A DNA stretch of 37,985 nucleotides from CAZFZT01 sp964523675 (lineage in GTDB: Bacteria > Planctomycetota > Phycisphaerae > Phycisphaerales > SM1A02), in NCBI GenBank assembly GCA_964523675.1, contig CAZFZT010000026.1:1-37985 (forward strand), written 5' to 3'. Both the position numbers and the translations under genes were made by a program. The notes beneath the pieces were generated by a model. The model saw only the letters and a program-made list of their open reading frames with translations. It made no database searches and was not told where the DNA came from. Below, in pieces: positions 17,622 through 26,175 of the stretch. The stretch's first letter is position 1, and the number at the start of each line of letters is the position of its first letter.

Positions 17622-18881
17622 ATGAGCACGACACAGTCGATCGGCCGCGATGTCTTCTTCAACAGGGCGGATGCGATTCTCACACATCTCGAACAGACCG
17701 GGCAGCTCAAGCGCCTGCAGATGATCGAATCGCCGATGGATGCGACGATTCGGCTGCGGGGATACGGTGAGGTCGCGTGCTTCTGCTCGAATAATTATCT
17801 CGGCCTTGCGAATGATCCGGAAGTCATTGAAGCGGGCATCGAAGGCATTCGCACATACGGAGCGGGAACGGCTTCCGTGCGCTTCATCTGCGGGACATTC
17901 GAGCCGCATGAAACGATCGAAAGGAACATCGCGCGGCTGTTCGACCATGAAGCGGCGTATACATTCGTTTCGTGTTGGAACGCCAACGAAGCGCTCTTTG
18001 CAACGCTCGCTGAGCCCGGCGATGTTCTCATCTCCGATGAGCTCAATCACGCCTCGATCATTGACGGCGTGCGGCTGGCAACGGTTATCAAGAAGGGCAT
18101 CCACAAGGCCATCTACAAACACAACGACCTTGATGACCTTCACGCCAAGTTGCAGGCCGCGCGCGAAGCCGCAGACGCCGCTTCCTCCGGCGGCGCGATC
18201 TGGGTCATCACCGACGGCGTGTTCTCGATGGAAGGCGACATTGCAGACCTGCCGGGGCTGCGAGCGCTCTGCGATGAATTCGGCGCGCTGCTGGTCGTGG
18301 ATGATTCTCACGGCACCGGCGTCATGGGCCGAACCGGCCGGGGCACGCACGAGCATTATGGAATGAAGGGCGATCAGATCGACTTCATCACCGGCACGCT
18401 CGGCAAGGCGCTGGGCGGCGGCGCAGGCGGCTTTGTCTCCGGCCGGCGCAGTGGAATTGAACTGCTCATTCAGCGCGGCCGGCCGACGCTGTTCTCGAAC
18501 GCGCTGCCAGTTACCGTCGCCTGCAGCGCGAACAAGGCGATCGAGATCCTGCTGCGCGAACCCGAGGCGAGTCGCATGCAGAAGCTACGCGACAATGTCG
18601 CCTATGCACGCCAAGGGATCAAGGACGCCGGCTTCGATGTCCTCGACTCCCCCACCGCCATCTGCCCCATCATCGTTCATGACACAGCCAAAGCGATTGC
18701 GATGAGCGGCAAGCTCCTGGACATGGGCGTGTTTGTCATCGGCTTCGGCTATCCGGTCGTGCCCGAGGGCCATGCGCGATTGCGCGTTCAGATCTCCGCC
18801 GCTCACCAGCGTGAGCACCTTGATAGTTTGATCGAATGCCTGCGGAAGCTGCGCTCCAGTGAAGAGCGCGGGCTCTCATGA
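17622..18881 (+). CDS. kbl: Glycine C-acetyltransferase (2-amino-3-ketobutyrate CoA ligase)
   Basis: 419 residues of the alpha-oxoamine synthase family (fold type I PLP enzymes). PLP lysine is Lys262 in TGTLGKALGG; DDSHGTG (227-233) holds the pyridine-nitrogen Asp and a His; CSNNYLGL (55-62) and the TYGAGTASVRFICGT block (79-93) are family hallmarks, the latter favouring Kbl over BioF or HemA. Cytoplasmic; cleaves 2-amino-3-ketobutyrate with CoA to glycine and acetyl-CoA, completing threonine breakdown begun by the dehydrogenase at 14741. Start ATG 17622 has no strong ribosome site. Its stop overlaps the start of the mtfA-like gene by four bases (ATGA). Confidence 0.93.
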   Translation: MSTTQSIGRDVFFNRADAILTHLEQTGQLKRLQMIESPMDATIRLRGYGEVACFCSNNYLGLANDPEVIEAGIEGIRTYGAGTASVRFICGTFEPHETIERNIARLFDHEAAYTFVSCWNANEALFATLAEPGDVLISDELNHASIIDGVRLATVIKKGIHKAIYKHNDLDDLHAKLQAAREAADAASSGGAIWVITDGVFSMEGDIADLPGLRALCDEFGALLVVDDSHGTGVMGRTGRGTHEHYGMKGDQIDFITGTLGKALGGGAGGFVSGRRSGIELLIQRGRPTLFSNALPVTVACSANKAIEILLREPEASRMQKLRDNVAYARQGIKDAGFDVLDSPTAICPIIVHDTAKAIAMSGKLLDMGVFVIGFGYPVVPEGHARLRVQISAAHQREHLDSLIECLRKLRSSEERGLS

Positions 18882-19699
18882 TGTTCGGCTTCTTTCGACG
18901 TCGTCGCTGGCGAAAAGCGCTTGCGAAGCCGTTCCCCGCGGAGTGGGACCGCCTGCTTGAGCACAACTTCTGCCATTGGCAGTACCTCGATGACGAAGAG
19001 AAATCGCGCATGCGAGACCTCATTCGTATCTTTCTCGTCGAGAAATACTGGGAGGGAGCGGGCGGCCTGGAGGTGACCGAGGACATGAAAGTGCAGATTG
19101 CAGCACAGGCGTGTCTGCTTCTGCTGAACATCGAGCATGACTTTTACCGCGCGTTGAAGACCATTCTGATCTATCCGTCGGGCTATTTCGCGCCGAGCAG
19201 AACATCACTGGGCGGCGGCGGGCGGTTGACGGTCGAATCGACCATGCCGGTCCTGGGGCAAGCGCATTATCAGGGGCCGATTATTCTGTCCTGGCAGCAC
19301 GTCGTGCAGGGCGGCCGGCAGGCCCATGATGGGCACAATCTTGTCTATCACGAGTTTGCGCACAAGCTCGATATGGCGGACGGCGTCATCGACGGAACGC
19401 CGGTGTTGCGAAATCGTGAGCAGCGACGTGAATGGGCCGAAGTCATGAGTCGTGAGTTTGCCGAATTGCAGCAACGGAGCTCGCAAGGATATTGGGGGTC
19501 TGCCCTGTTGCGTCCTTATGCTGCAACCAATCCGGCGGAGTTTTTTGCGGTGGCAACAGAGGTTTTCTTTGAGAGGCCGCACGAGCTGCGCCAGATGCAT
19601 CCTGAACTGTATCGTGTGCTGATGCGGTTTTACAAACAGGATCCGGCCGCTCGGATAGACCGCGCCATGGCTCGTCCTTCAACCAAGCCGCACTCGTAA
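18878..19699 (+). CDS. mtfA: MtfA-like zinc peptidase (M90 family)
   Basis: 273 residues, close to E. coli MtfA (265). The zinc motif HEFAHKLD is at 158-165, and the third-ligand region follows with NPAEFFAVATEVFFE (about 213-227), as in the MtfA/Mlc-interacting and anthrax lethal factor-like zincin group. The N-terminus FGFFRRRRWRKALAKPFP matches the family start. E. coli MtfA binds the repressor Mlc and so affects glucose PTS genes; no PTS or Mlc gene is seen here, so the partner is unknown. It overlaps the kbl stop (ATGA), implying translational coupling with threonine catabolism. Start ATG 18878, with ATG 18881 as an alternative. No terminator is seen after it. Confidence 0.88.
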   Translation: MMFGFFRRRRWRKALAKPFPAEWDRLLEHNFCHWQYLDDEEKSRMRDLIRIFLVEKYWEGAGGLEVTEDMKVQIAAQACLLLLNIEHDFYRALKTILIYPSGYFAPSRTSLGGGGRLTVESTMPVLGQAHYQGPIILSWQHVVQGGRQAHDGHNLVYHEFAHKLDMADGVIDGTPVLRNREQRREWAEVMSREFAELQQRSSQGYWGSALLRPYAATNPAEFFAVATEVFFERPHELRQMHPELYRVLMRFYKQDPAARIDRAMARPSTKPHS

Positions 19700-19797
19700 G
19701 AGCGCTCGAACCTCGCGGCGTCCTCAGAGCATCCCGGGAATTCGACGCTCATCGAGCGATCTGCAATTGCTCCAACTTGCTCAGGTCATGAGGACGA

Positions 19798-19884
19798 TCA
19801 GATCATGAGCGCAGAAAGAAACAGCAGCAGGACAAGCCCCGCGATGGACCACGCCACGATGCGGAATGCAGCACATGTTCTCAT
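19798..19884 (-). CDS. Putative 28-residue membrane microprotein overlapping the queF stop
   Basis: The sequence TGATG joins the queF stop (19886-19884) to an ATG at 19884, opening a 28-codon frame closed by TGA at 19800-19798. The peptide starts MRTCAAFRIVAW and continues into the hydrophobic stretch GLVLLLFLSALMI: a short basic N-terminus and one membrane helix. The stop-start overlap is the usual sign of translational coupling. Length alone gives no statistical support and no homologue is known to me, so it is a candidate only. Confidence 0.45.
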   Translation of the reverse strand: MRTCAAFRIVAWSIAGLVLLLFLSALMI

Positions 19885-20264
19885 CACTTGACCACTACGT
19901 GGAAGGTATCGCCTGCAGGAACCTCGCCATGTCGTGCGATGATGCGTGAACGAATGCCGCCGCGACCTCTCCAGTCGGTGATGATCTCCAGCCAGCGCGG
20001 CTTCATTGCGGCGACCAGATCATCGCGAATCGCGTTCGTTACCGCTTCATAATAGATGCCTTCATTGCGAAACGACTGGTAGTAGAGCTTAAGTGACTTG
20101 AGTTCCACGCAGGTTTCGCCCGGACAGTATCGCAGGGTGACCGACCCGAAGTCAGGGTGGCCGGTCTTCGGACAAACCGACGTGAACTCATCTGAAATAT
20201 GCTCAATGACGAATGGTGTCTGCGTCGGGGCAGGAAACGTCTCCAGGATTGATGGATCAGGCAT
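19884..20264 (-). CDS. queF: NADPH-dependent 7-cyano-7-deazaguanine reductase QueF
   Basis: Reduces preQ0 to preQ1, the late free-base step of queuosine synthesis, in the cytoplasm. 126 residues, the short type I form. Catalytic Cys31 in TSVCPKTGHPDFG forms the thioimide with substrate and Asp38 is the proton donor; the QueF signature ELKSLKLYY is at 54-62. The frame is open upstream to 20357 but that part reads through a heptamer repeat; ATG 20264 (MPDPSIL) matches the family N-terminus. No other queuosine gene is nearby and no preQ1 riboswitch is visible. Its stop overlaps a small membrane ORF. Confidence 0.93.
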   Translation of the reverse strand: MPDPSILETFPAPTQTPFVIEHISDEFTSVCPKTGHPDFGSVTLRYCPGETCVELKSLKLYYQSFRNEGIYYEAVTNAIRDDLVAAMKPRWLEIITDWRGRGGIRSRIIARHGEVPAGDTFHVVVK

Positions 20265-20300
20265 GGCGTGATCATACGGCGCGGCAGCGGGTGCATAGGG

Positions 20301-20328
20301 CTGTTGGCTGTTGGCTGTTGGCTGTTGG
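20301..20328. repeat. Tandem heptamer repeat CTGTTGG, four exact units
   Basis: Four perfect copies of CTGTTGG fill the gap between the udg stop (20344) and the queF start (20264). Perfect identity of the units suggests recent expansion by slippage. No hairpin or coding role is evident. Confidence 0.85.
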
Positions 20329-20343
20329 CCCTGCGTTCGTCCC

Positions 20344-21027
20344 TCATGCCTTCTCACTCGTTAGCGCGAGTGTCCGCGCGAGCACGTTGTCGATCATCGC
20401 GTTCGTCAGCCGGCCGGTGAACGTGTTCTGCTGACTCACGTGATAGCAGCCGAGCACTGTCGTCGCGCCCAGATGCACTTCTCCGGCGTGGGCGAACTTC
20501 GGCTTGGGTTTGGGCAAGTCCGCACCAAGGTCTCGAAGAGCTTCCAGCGCTGCGTTCCAGCCGATTGATCCGAGGCAGAGCAGCACGCGCGGCTGGATGA
20601 TCCTTATCTCCTCAATGAGGTGCGGCATGCAGTTGGCGCGCTGCGCAGGCGTCGGCTTGTTGGCCGGCGGAGCGCAGCGGACGGCTGCGGTGATGTACAC
20701 GCCGCGAAGGGATAAGCCATCATCACGATGGGTTGCGCTCGGCTGCGAGGCCAATCCCGCGCGATGAAGCGCCGCATAGAGAAAGTCGCCCGAGCGGTCA
20801 CCGGTGAACATGCGCCCGGTGCGATTTGCGCCATGGGCAGCCGGAGCGAGTCCGACAATCATCACTCGCGCGCCGGGGTCGCCGAAGCCCGGCACCGGCT
20901 TTGCCCAATACGCTTGATTCGCATACGCCCGGCGCTTCTCCCGCCCCACCGCGTCGCAGTAATCCCGCAGCTCCGGGCACTTCTTGCAGCGGATGACTTG
21001 TTCTGAGATGACCTCAAGCATCGGCAT
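20344..21027 (-). CDS. Family 5 uracil-DNA glycosylase (UdgB type)
   Basis: Removes uracil, and in known members also hypoxanthine, from DNA to start base-excision repair. 227 residues. Iron-sulfur cysteines: CKKC at 14-17, RCAPP at about 117-121 and NCMPH at 132-136. Motif A is GLAPAAHGANRTGRMFTGDR (59-78), where family 5 has Ala in place of the activating Asp of other UDGs, followed by GDFLYAALHRAG. A later HVSQQNTFTGRL carries the motif B His. ATG 21027 starts the domain (MPMLEV); ATG 21021 is an alternative. The longer frame upstream is antisense to the SRPBCC gene. It precedes queF on the same strand. Confidence 0.92.
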   Translation of the reverse strand: MPMLEVISEQVIRCKKCPELRDYCDAVGREKRRAYANQAYWAKPVPGFGDPGARVMIVGLAPAAHGANRTGRMFTGDRSGDFLYAALHRAGLASQPSATHRDDGLSLRGVYITAAVRCAPPANKPTPAQRANCMPHLIEEIRIIQPRVLLCLGSIGWNAALEALRDLGADLPKPKPKFAHAGEVHLGATTVLGCYHVSQQNTFTGRLTNAMIDNVLARTLALTSEKA

Positions 21028-21129
21028 GTGCGGCTCTCTTCGTTTCGGACTGGAATCGCAGCGGAGTCGGGCGGTACGATACGCTACCATCGCAGCGCCC
21101 CCTTGACCCTCTGACGATCCCCCCCAATC

Positions 21130-21630
21130 ATGCCGCAACTCACACTCACCACGCACATTGATGCCCCACGAGATCGCGTTTTCGCCCTCTGCGCCGACCT
21201 GGAACGCGCAGCCGAGCACATTGACGCTATCGAACGGATCGAGATGCTGACCGATGGCCCGATCGGTGTGGGCACCCGCTTTCGAGAGACGCGCATCATG
21301 TTCAAAAAGGAAGCGACGGAAACCATGGAGATCACATCCTTCGAGCCGCCACATTCCTACGCTATCGAAGCGACCTCATGTGGATCGCACTGGCGTTCGG
21401 AGTTTCGGTTCATCGAGGACGGCCCGGGCAGAACGCGCGTCGAGTTGCATATGGCCATACAGGCGGTCTCGCTCTTTGCGAAGCTGATGTCGCCGCTCTC
21501 GCGAGTGATGATGGGTGCAATGCGAAAGTGCATTGAGAGGGATTTGGCGGATATCAAACGTGTCGCAGAGGGCTCAGATCAAGCAGGCGCGGTCGGTTCA
21601 ATGGCGCCGGCTGCGGAGCCCGGCGTGTGA
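21130..21630 (+). CDS. SRPBCC superfamily protein
   Basis: 166 residues with the START/polyketide cyclase-like helix-grip fold: an opening strand LTLTTHIDAPRDRVFALCAD (5-24), the GPIGVGTRFRETR block (about 43-55), strands around YAIEATSCGSHWRSEFRF and a long C-terminal helix rich in Met. Members bind small hydrophobic ligands or act in stress responses; this one cannot be assigned further. Start ATG 21130 follows CCCCCCAATC without a clear ribosome site. It diverges from the uracil glycosylase gene over 102 bases and is followed 163 bases later by a TrmH-like gene. Confidence 0.8.
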   Translation: MPQLTLTTHIDAPRDRVFALCADLERAAEHIDAIERIEMLTDGPIGVGTRFRETRIMFKKEATETMEITSFEPPHSYAIEATSCGSHWRSEFRFIEDGPGRTRVELHMAIQAVSLFAKLMSPLSRVMMGAMRKCIERDLADIKRVAEGSDQAGAVGSMAPAAEPGV

Positions 21631-21793
21631 CGGAGCGAAGGGACAGTGGCGCGGAGGCAGAGGGCAGTCACACGTTCATAGTTGCGCTGGCAGGATCGCC
21701 CTACCTGGTGCGGCTTGTCACATGTGCGGTGAGCTGTACCCTGTGGCTCGGCCCCTGCCCCTTTCCCAGAGCTGATTCCCTCGCCTCCACATC

Positions 21794-22666
21794 TTGACCC
21801 GTCCGATTTTCATCCGAGACTTTCATGATCCGCGTGTGGATGTGTATCGAAATGTGCGCGATGCGGATCTGCGCGGTCGCGACCGACTCTTCATGGCTGA
21901 GTCCGAACTGGTCGTGCGGCGACTGCTCGCAACGCCGCAGCGACTTCACTCAATCTTCCTCAGCCCGGGGAAGTTCGAGCGATTGCGCGAGGTGATTGAA
22001 GCAGCGCAGCCAACGTGCGACATTTATCTGGCAGATGTGGATTTGATGAGCGCGATCGCCGGGTTCCACATTCATCGTGGCGCGCTGGCGGCCGGCTATC
22101 GACCTCGGCCTGAAGAGTTATCACTGGATCGCATGCTGGGTCATCTTCAAAGCCGGGATCACTTCACGATGCTGCTCGCCGAGGGAGTCACCAATGTCGA
22201 CAACATGGGCGGCCTGTTTCGAAGCGCGGCGGCCTTCGGGGTTGATGGCATTGTGCTTGATGCAAACTGCTGCGACCCGCTCTATCGCAAAGCGATCCGA
22301 GTGTCGGTGGGACATGTGCTGTCGGTTCCCTATGCCGTCGTTGCGGACGGTGAGAAATGGGGTGAGGTGCTGAGACGATTGAAGCGGCCGATTCTTGATC
22401 GAGGCGGATGGGGGATGACGCTCTCCGGAGCGGAGAACGACGCTCGCGCGGTGCCGCTGTGGCGGCTGCCGCCAGTGCCTCGCTTGGGAGTTCTCGTCGG
22501 CTCGGAAGCACACGGCCTCACGGAAGCGTCCCGCGCGATTTGTGACGTCATGGTGCGCATTCCCATGGCAGGTGATGTGCCGTCGCTCAATGTCGCAACT
22601 GCTGCTGCGATCGTGCTTTACGAACGGGCACGTGGCCGAGCAGATTCCGCTGAGTCGGCCGAGTAA
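21794..22666 (+). CDS. TrmH/SpoU family RNA 2'-O-methyltransferase
   Basis: 290 residues. An N-terminal substrate-binding domain (IRDFHDPRVDVYRNVRD, FMAESELVVRRLL, residues 7-45) is followed by the SPOUT knot: motif 1 NVDNMGGLFRSAAAFG (134-149), motif 2 GVLVGSEAHGLT (232-243) and motif 3 IPMAGDVPSLNVATAAAI (256-273). It transfers methyl from S-adenosylmethionine to a ribose 2'-OH in rRNA or tRNA; the target is not predictable. The best start is a TTG at 21794, because the conserved N-terminal block begins within ten residues and no ATG precedes it in frame. No strong ribosome site is seen. Confidence 0.9.
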   Translation: MTRPIFIRDFHDPRVDVYRNVRDADLRGRDRLFMAESELVVRRLLATPQRLHSIFLSPGKFERLREVIEAAQPTCDIYLADVDLMSAIAGFHIHRGALAAGYRPRPEELSLDRMLGHLQSRDHFTMLLAEGVTNVDNMGGLFRSAAAFGVDGIVLDANCCDPLYRKAIRVSVGHVLSVPYAVVADGEKWGEVLRRLKRPILDRGGWGMTLSGAENDARAVPLWRLPPVPRLGVLVGSEAHGLTEASRAICDVMVRIPMAGDVPSLNVATAAAIVLYERARGRADSAESAE

Positions 22667-23181
22667 TGCGGAACTGCCAATGACCGAGCAGCGAACATTC
22701 TCCCACCTCGGCTCCCGCGGTGCGACCCCCCTTTGCCAGTTAATTTAGGCAACTTTGTGAGGATTCGCGTTCCTACATCGGGCGGCCGCGGCCTACGCAT
22801 TTACCGTTCTTGATGTCATTTCTATAAATCGAGTCTTGCTTGTGGGCTTGCGTTGGGGCAGATGCTGAACCATAATGACCCACGAACCTGTTGAGCAAAG
22901 GTGCACTCGGAGAAAGAGCCAACTGCGCAGCGTCGTTGAAAGAACCACCGTGGCGGAGGTCGGGTCGCTGATGGCGCGCTTTAGCGCGAGCTCATCAAGG
23001 GCTGTGCTGTTCTTTCATGAGATTCGCAGCTTGGCCCTGGTCGCCGGTGAGCTTCTGCTCTCTCGGTTTGTTTCATGTTCCATGTATGGCGCTCGCACTC
23101 GGCACCAACTCGGGTACGTGTCGCTTCGGTCCGCGCCAGCGGACAATTCCGTTCACCCCTGGATCAGAGGAGGTATCTCGA
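22667..23181. other. Long leader region of the Cys-rich dockerin gene
   Basis: 515 bases without a convincing gene. It holds the promoter at 22800-22828 and would give a transcript leader of about 345 bases. A small hairpin CGCGC-TTTA-GCGCG lies near 22976-22990. A 107-codon frame from 22875 runs past the real start at 23182 and has no ribosome site. An AGGAGG-type ribosome site (GAGGAGG) sits 8 bases before ATG 23182. Confidence 0.45.
22800..22828 (+). promoter_or_regulatory. Candidate sigma-70-type promoter
   Basis: TTTACC (22800-22805) and TATAAA (22823-22828) are separated by exactly 17 bases; four of six and five of six bases match consensus, in a locally AT-rich stretch unlike its surroundings. 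It faces the Cys-rich dockerin gene at 23182. Confidence 0.5.
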
Positions 23182-25743
23182 ATGAAAGAGAAACGTAAGA
23201 CGACGACAATCGTCGCATCCTGTACGGCAGCGCTGCTGTTGGCCGGCGCAGCTTTCGCGCTCGCAACCGACGGCGCTCGCAGCGTTGAGCGAGAGTTCAA
23301 TGCATCGACCGATTCCGACGCACCTTCGTCCCGTACCCGGTCGATCAATCTTAATGCGATAGGCGCTGATGTCGTAGGCGTCGCCGTGGATGGCGGCCAT
23401 CAAGTTTCAGTTGCTGGTGACCTTTCGCACCGGCGAATCACGTCTGCCAATGCCACTGAATCGGCACTACCACCGGTCCAACTTGATCTTGTGGCGCACA
23501 GCGACATTCGGCCTGCAAGCCGCATCACTACAACGAGGAAAGCGGGTCAAAACAACAACGCTCCTGCCGAAGGGGGTATCGCAGGCGATCCCTGTGGTGA
23601 AGGCGCCGGAACCTGCTGCGCACCGAATGGTACGCCTGGCTGTGACGACGTCGATTGCTGCAATCTCGTCTGCGGTCTTGATGACTTCTGCTGCGATTTC
23701 GAGTGGGATCAGTCCTGTGTCGACTCGGCGAATGCCTTCTGTGGCGATTTGTGCGCAGCAGACTGTGGCAGCCCCGGAACTGGCGGCTGCTGTGTCGAGA
23801 ACGGCACGCCGTTCTGCGATGATGAAGAGTGCTGCAACCAGATCTGCGCAATTGAGCCGTTCTGCTGTGATAATCAATGGGATCTCACGTGCGCTGCAAT
23901 GGCGAACGATCCCGATACTGGTTGCTCGATTTGTGTGAACGAAGCATGCACTGAGACCAGTGGCACATGCTGCCTCGCCAACGGTACGCCCGGGTGCGAC
24001 GATCCGCAGTGCTGCAATACCGTCTGCTCGATCGACCCGTTCTGCTGCGATGTCACCTTCGATGCGCAGTGTGCTGCGACTGCACAGGCCGAGTGCGGCG
24101 ATCTTTGTACGCCCGAAGGATGCGGCGACGCTATTGCGATCAGTTGCTGCGGAGCCAATATCCCCGAACTCCAGACAGCAGGGTGCAACAACGAAGCATG
24201 CTGCAACACCGTCTGTGCAGAAGACGCCTTCTGCTGTGACACCGCGTGGGATCTCGCCTGCGCACTCACTGCGAACGATCTTTGCGGATGCAACGGGCTA
24301 TTCGCAAACCTTGACAGTTTCCAAGGCGTTGGATTCACACACGGCGGCGATATCGCGGCGGACCTCTTGCGGCTCGTCGAGCCAGGTGTCGTCAGAGAAA
24401 TCGGCTTTAGTTTGACGAACTTCACCAATCCCGTGACCAGCATTGACGTTGAGTTGGTCTTTATGCCGGTCGAGGTTGACGAAGAAGACAACCTCATCGA
24501 GCCCGATCCCGATGGCCCGAATGTCGTCGTCATCCCTTACACGGCGGGAGGTCAAGCCGCAAACACCGTTTCAATCCACGCGATAACCGACCCGAAGGGA
24601 TTCTTCGATACGAATGATCTTGGCAGTTTCATTCCCGAAGTACTCTGGGCAGGAATTCGAATTATCAGTGCAGAAGGCAATACCATTGACGAGATCGGCC
24701 AAGGCCTGTTTAACCCGCCAACCGTCGGTTTCAGCGATGATGGGTTCTGGCTTGAAGGGTTTGGATTCGCCGTTCTCGGCGGTGGTTTCCCAACCGGTCC
24801 AGTCTCCAATTACGGCTGGGAACTGTTAACTGACGAACCCGGCACACCGGACAACTGCCTCGGCGGATGCTATTCCACATGCTTCGAAGAGTATGTCCTC
24901 GGCACCGGCGCTCAGTTGGGCTGGGGCTATTTCGCGGTCAATGCACCAGCTTCGCCTCTCATCTCCGATGCCAACCCTGCCGATGGTGACCAGCATATGC
25001 GCATTGTCAAGGGCCCCGGCGCGAACGGCTCAAACAACGGCGGTCTGAGCCCGCTCTGCGAGAAGGGTGCGAACACGATGACGGTGGATGTCTTCGTTTC
25101 TGCCGGTGGCGGTGCTGACTACCACATTCTCTCGCAAGCCCCATCTCAGGGATTCCTCACGACTCGCCTCGTGCTTGAGTTCCAAGGCAACATCTTCGTC
25201 CTCGATGAGATCGACAGCGTTCTCCAGTTCGTGGATACTCAGGTTCCATGGGTTGTCGGCGAATACCGCACTGTCAGGTTTGAAGTTGATAATGCGGCAG
25301 ATGAGATTCGGTACTACTACGATGATGAGTTGATCTACACCGGTGCAATCTTCGCCGGCACGACCATCGAGCAGGCAGTGCTCCTCTCTGACAACTTCCA
25401 CAACCCAGGTGAGTTCGGCGACTTCGACAACCTGTTCATTGGTGACACCGATTTCGGTGGCGAAGAAACAGGCGCATGCCTCGTCTCCAACTGCCCGGCA
25501 GACCTCGATGACAGCGGCAGCGTCGGCGTGCCTGACCTGCTGGCGTTGCTCGCCTGCTGGGGCGACCAGCCCGGCTGCGAAGACGCTGATCTCGATGAGA
25601 GCGGTAGCGTCGGCGTACCCGACCTCCTCGAACTGCTCAGCCAGTGGGGAGACTGCGATGACGCTGACTGCCAGACGCTCACCGAAGCCGCCTGCGACGC
25701 TGCTGGTGGTGACTATCAGGGCGATGGCAGCAGCTGCCCGTAA
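23182..25743 (+). CDS. Exported protein with four CCN/FCCD cysteine repeats, lectin-like region and dockerin pair
   Basis: 853 residues. Signal peptide in residues 1-29 (basic start, then TAALLLAGAAFALA). Four cysteine-rich repeats of about 47-49 residues lie at 145-191, 203-251, 263-309 and 322-370, with the pattern CCxxNGTPxCDDxxCCNxxC....FCCDxxWDxxC. Two beta-rich regions follow (about 375-560 and 580-765), the second with traits of a concanavalin-like fold (YRTVRFEVDNAADEIRYYYDD). Residues 771-825 are a dockerin-like pair, twice reading GSVGVPDLL and WGD, and a 24-residue Cys-containing tail (CQTLTEAACDAAGG...) closes it. An extracellular or surface structural or binding protein. A GAGGAGG ribosome site fixes ATG 23182; the open frame upstream is not protein-like. 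Monocistronic, with a promoter far upstream and a strong terminator. Confidence 0.82.
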   Translation: MKEKRKTTTIVASCTAALLLAGAAFALATDGARSVEREFNASTDSDAPSSRTRSINLNAIGADVVGVAVDGGHQVSVAGDLSHRRITSANATESALPPVQLDLVAHSDIRPASRITTTRKAGQNNNAPAEGGIAGDPCGEGAGTCCAPNGTPGCDDVDCCNLVCGLDDFCCDFEWDQSCVDSANAFCGDLCAADCGSPGTGGCCVENGTPFCDDEECCNQICAIEPFCCDNQWDLTCAAMANDPDTGCSICVNEACTETSGTCCLANGTPGCDDPQCCNTVCSIDPFCCDVTFDAQCAATAQAECGDLCTPEGCGDAIAISCCGANIPELQTAGCNNEACCNTVCAEDAFCCDTAWDLACALTANDLCGCNGLFANLDSFQGVGFTHGGDIAADLLRLVEPGVVREIGFSLTNFTNPVTSIDVELVFMPVEVDEEDNLIEPDPDGPNVVVIPYTAGGQAANTVSIHAITDPKGFFDTNDLGSFIPEVLWAGIRIISAEGNTIDEIGQGLFNPPTVGFSDDGFWLEGFGFAVLGGGFPTGPVSNYGWELLTDEPGTPDNCLGGCYSTCFEEYVLGTGAQLGWGYFAVNAPASPLISDANPADGDQHMRIVKGPGANGSNNGGLSPLCEKGANTMTVDVFVSAGGGADYHILSQAPSQGFLTTRLVLEFQGNIFVLDEIDSVLQFVDTQVPWVVGEYRTVRFEVDNAADEIRYYYDDELIYTGAIFAGTTIEQAVLLSDNFHNPGEFGDFDNLFIGDTDFGGEETGACLVSNCPADLDDSGSVGVPDLLALLACWGDQPGCEDADLDESGSVGVPDLLELLSQWGDCDDADCQTLTEAACDAAGGDYQGDGSSCP

Positions 25744-25774
25744 CTCGTGAGCCGATAACTACTGTTGCAAACCA

Positions 25775-25808
25775 CCCCCGGCCGTCTGGCCGGGGGTTTT
25801 CTTTTTTT
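25775..25808 (+). terminator. Intrinsic terminator after the Cys-rich dockerin gene
   Basis: Perfect 9-pair GC stem CCCCCGGCC / GGCCGGGGG with a GTCT loop, followed by TTTTCTTTTTTT; 31 bases after the stop codon. Confidence 0.95.
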
Positions 25809-26175
25809 GGCAGGGGCAGAGCGGCAGAGGTGGACTGCAAAGAGCCGAGCGTTTCAGACCGTCATGACAAGCGATCTTGCACCTTCGTTAGGTGTCCTGT
25901 AATCACCGCGCCCAAGCCGCCGCTTCTCTCCTCATCTCGCCCATCCGCGGACTACCGGTTTCCCTAACTTTGCGCGGGCTCATAATCCTCACTGTTTGCC
26001 TGGACCGCGCAGCACACGTGGGATCGTCCGATTCGGAGCCGACTCACTTGGATGGCTGGTGGCGAATCGTACCTTTTGACTCGTGCGGTGAAATCCCGCG
26101 GATCGAACGGCTGGTGTTTTCGGAATGAGCCAGCCGCTCGAAGCGGATCGAATCGCCTTGAGCAAGGAGTCAACT
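25809..26175. other. Upstream region of the fibro-slime gene
   Basis: 367 bases. A 78-codon frame from a GTG at 25892 has no ribosome site and no recognisable sequence. A CATAAT near 25980 could be a -10 box, but no good -35 box accompanies it. AAGGAG lies 8 bases before ATG 26176. Confidence 0.4.

Noticed and set aside
25892..26128. 78-codon frame before the fibro-slime gene
   Set aside because: GTG start without ribosome site, no family resemblance, one weak hydrophobic patch only.
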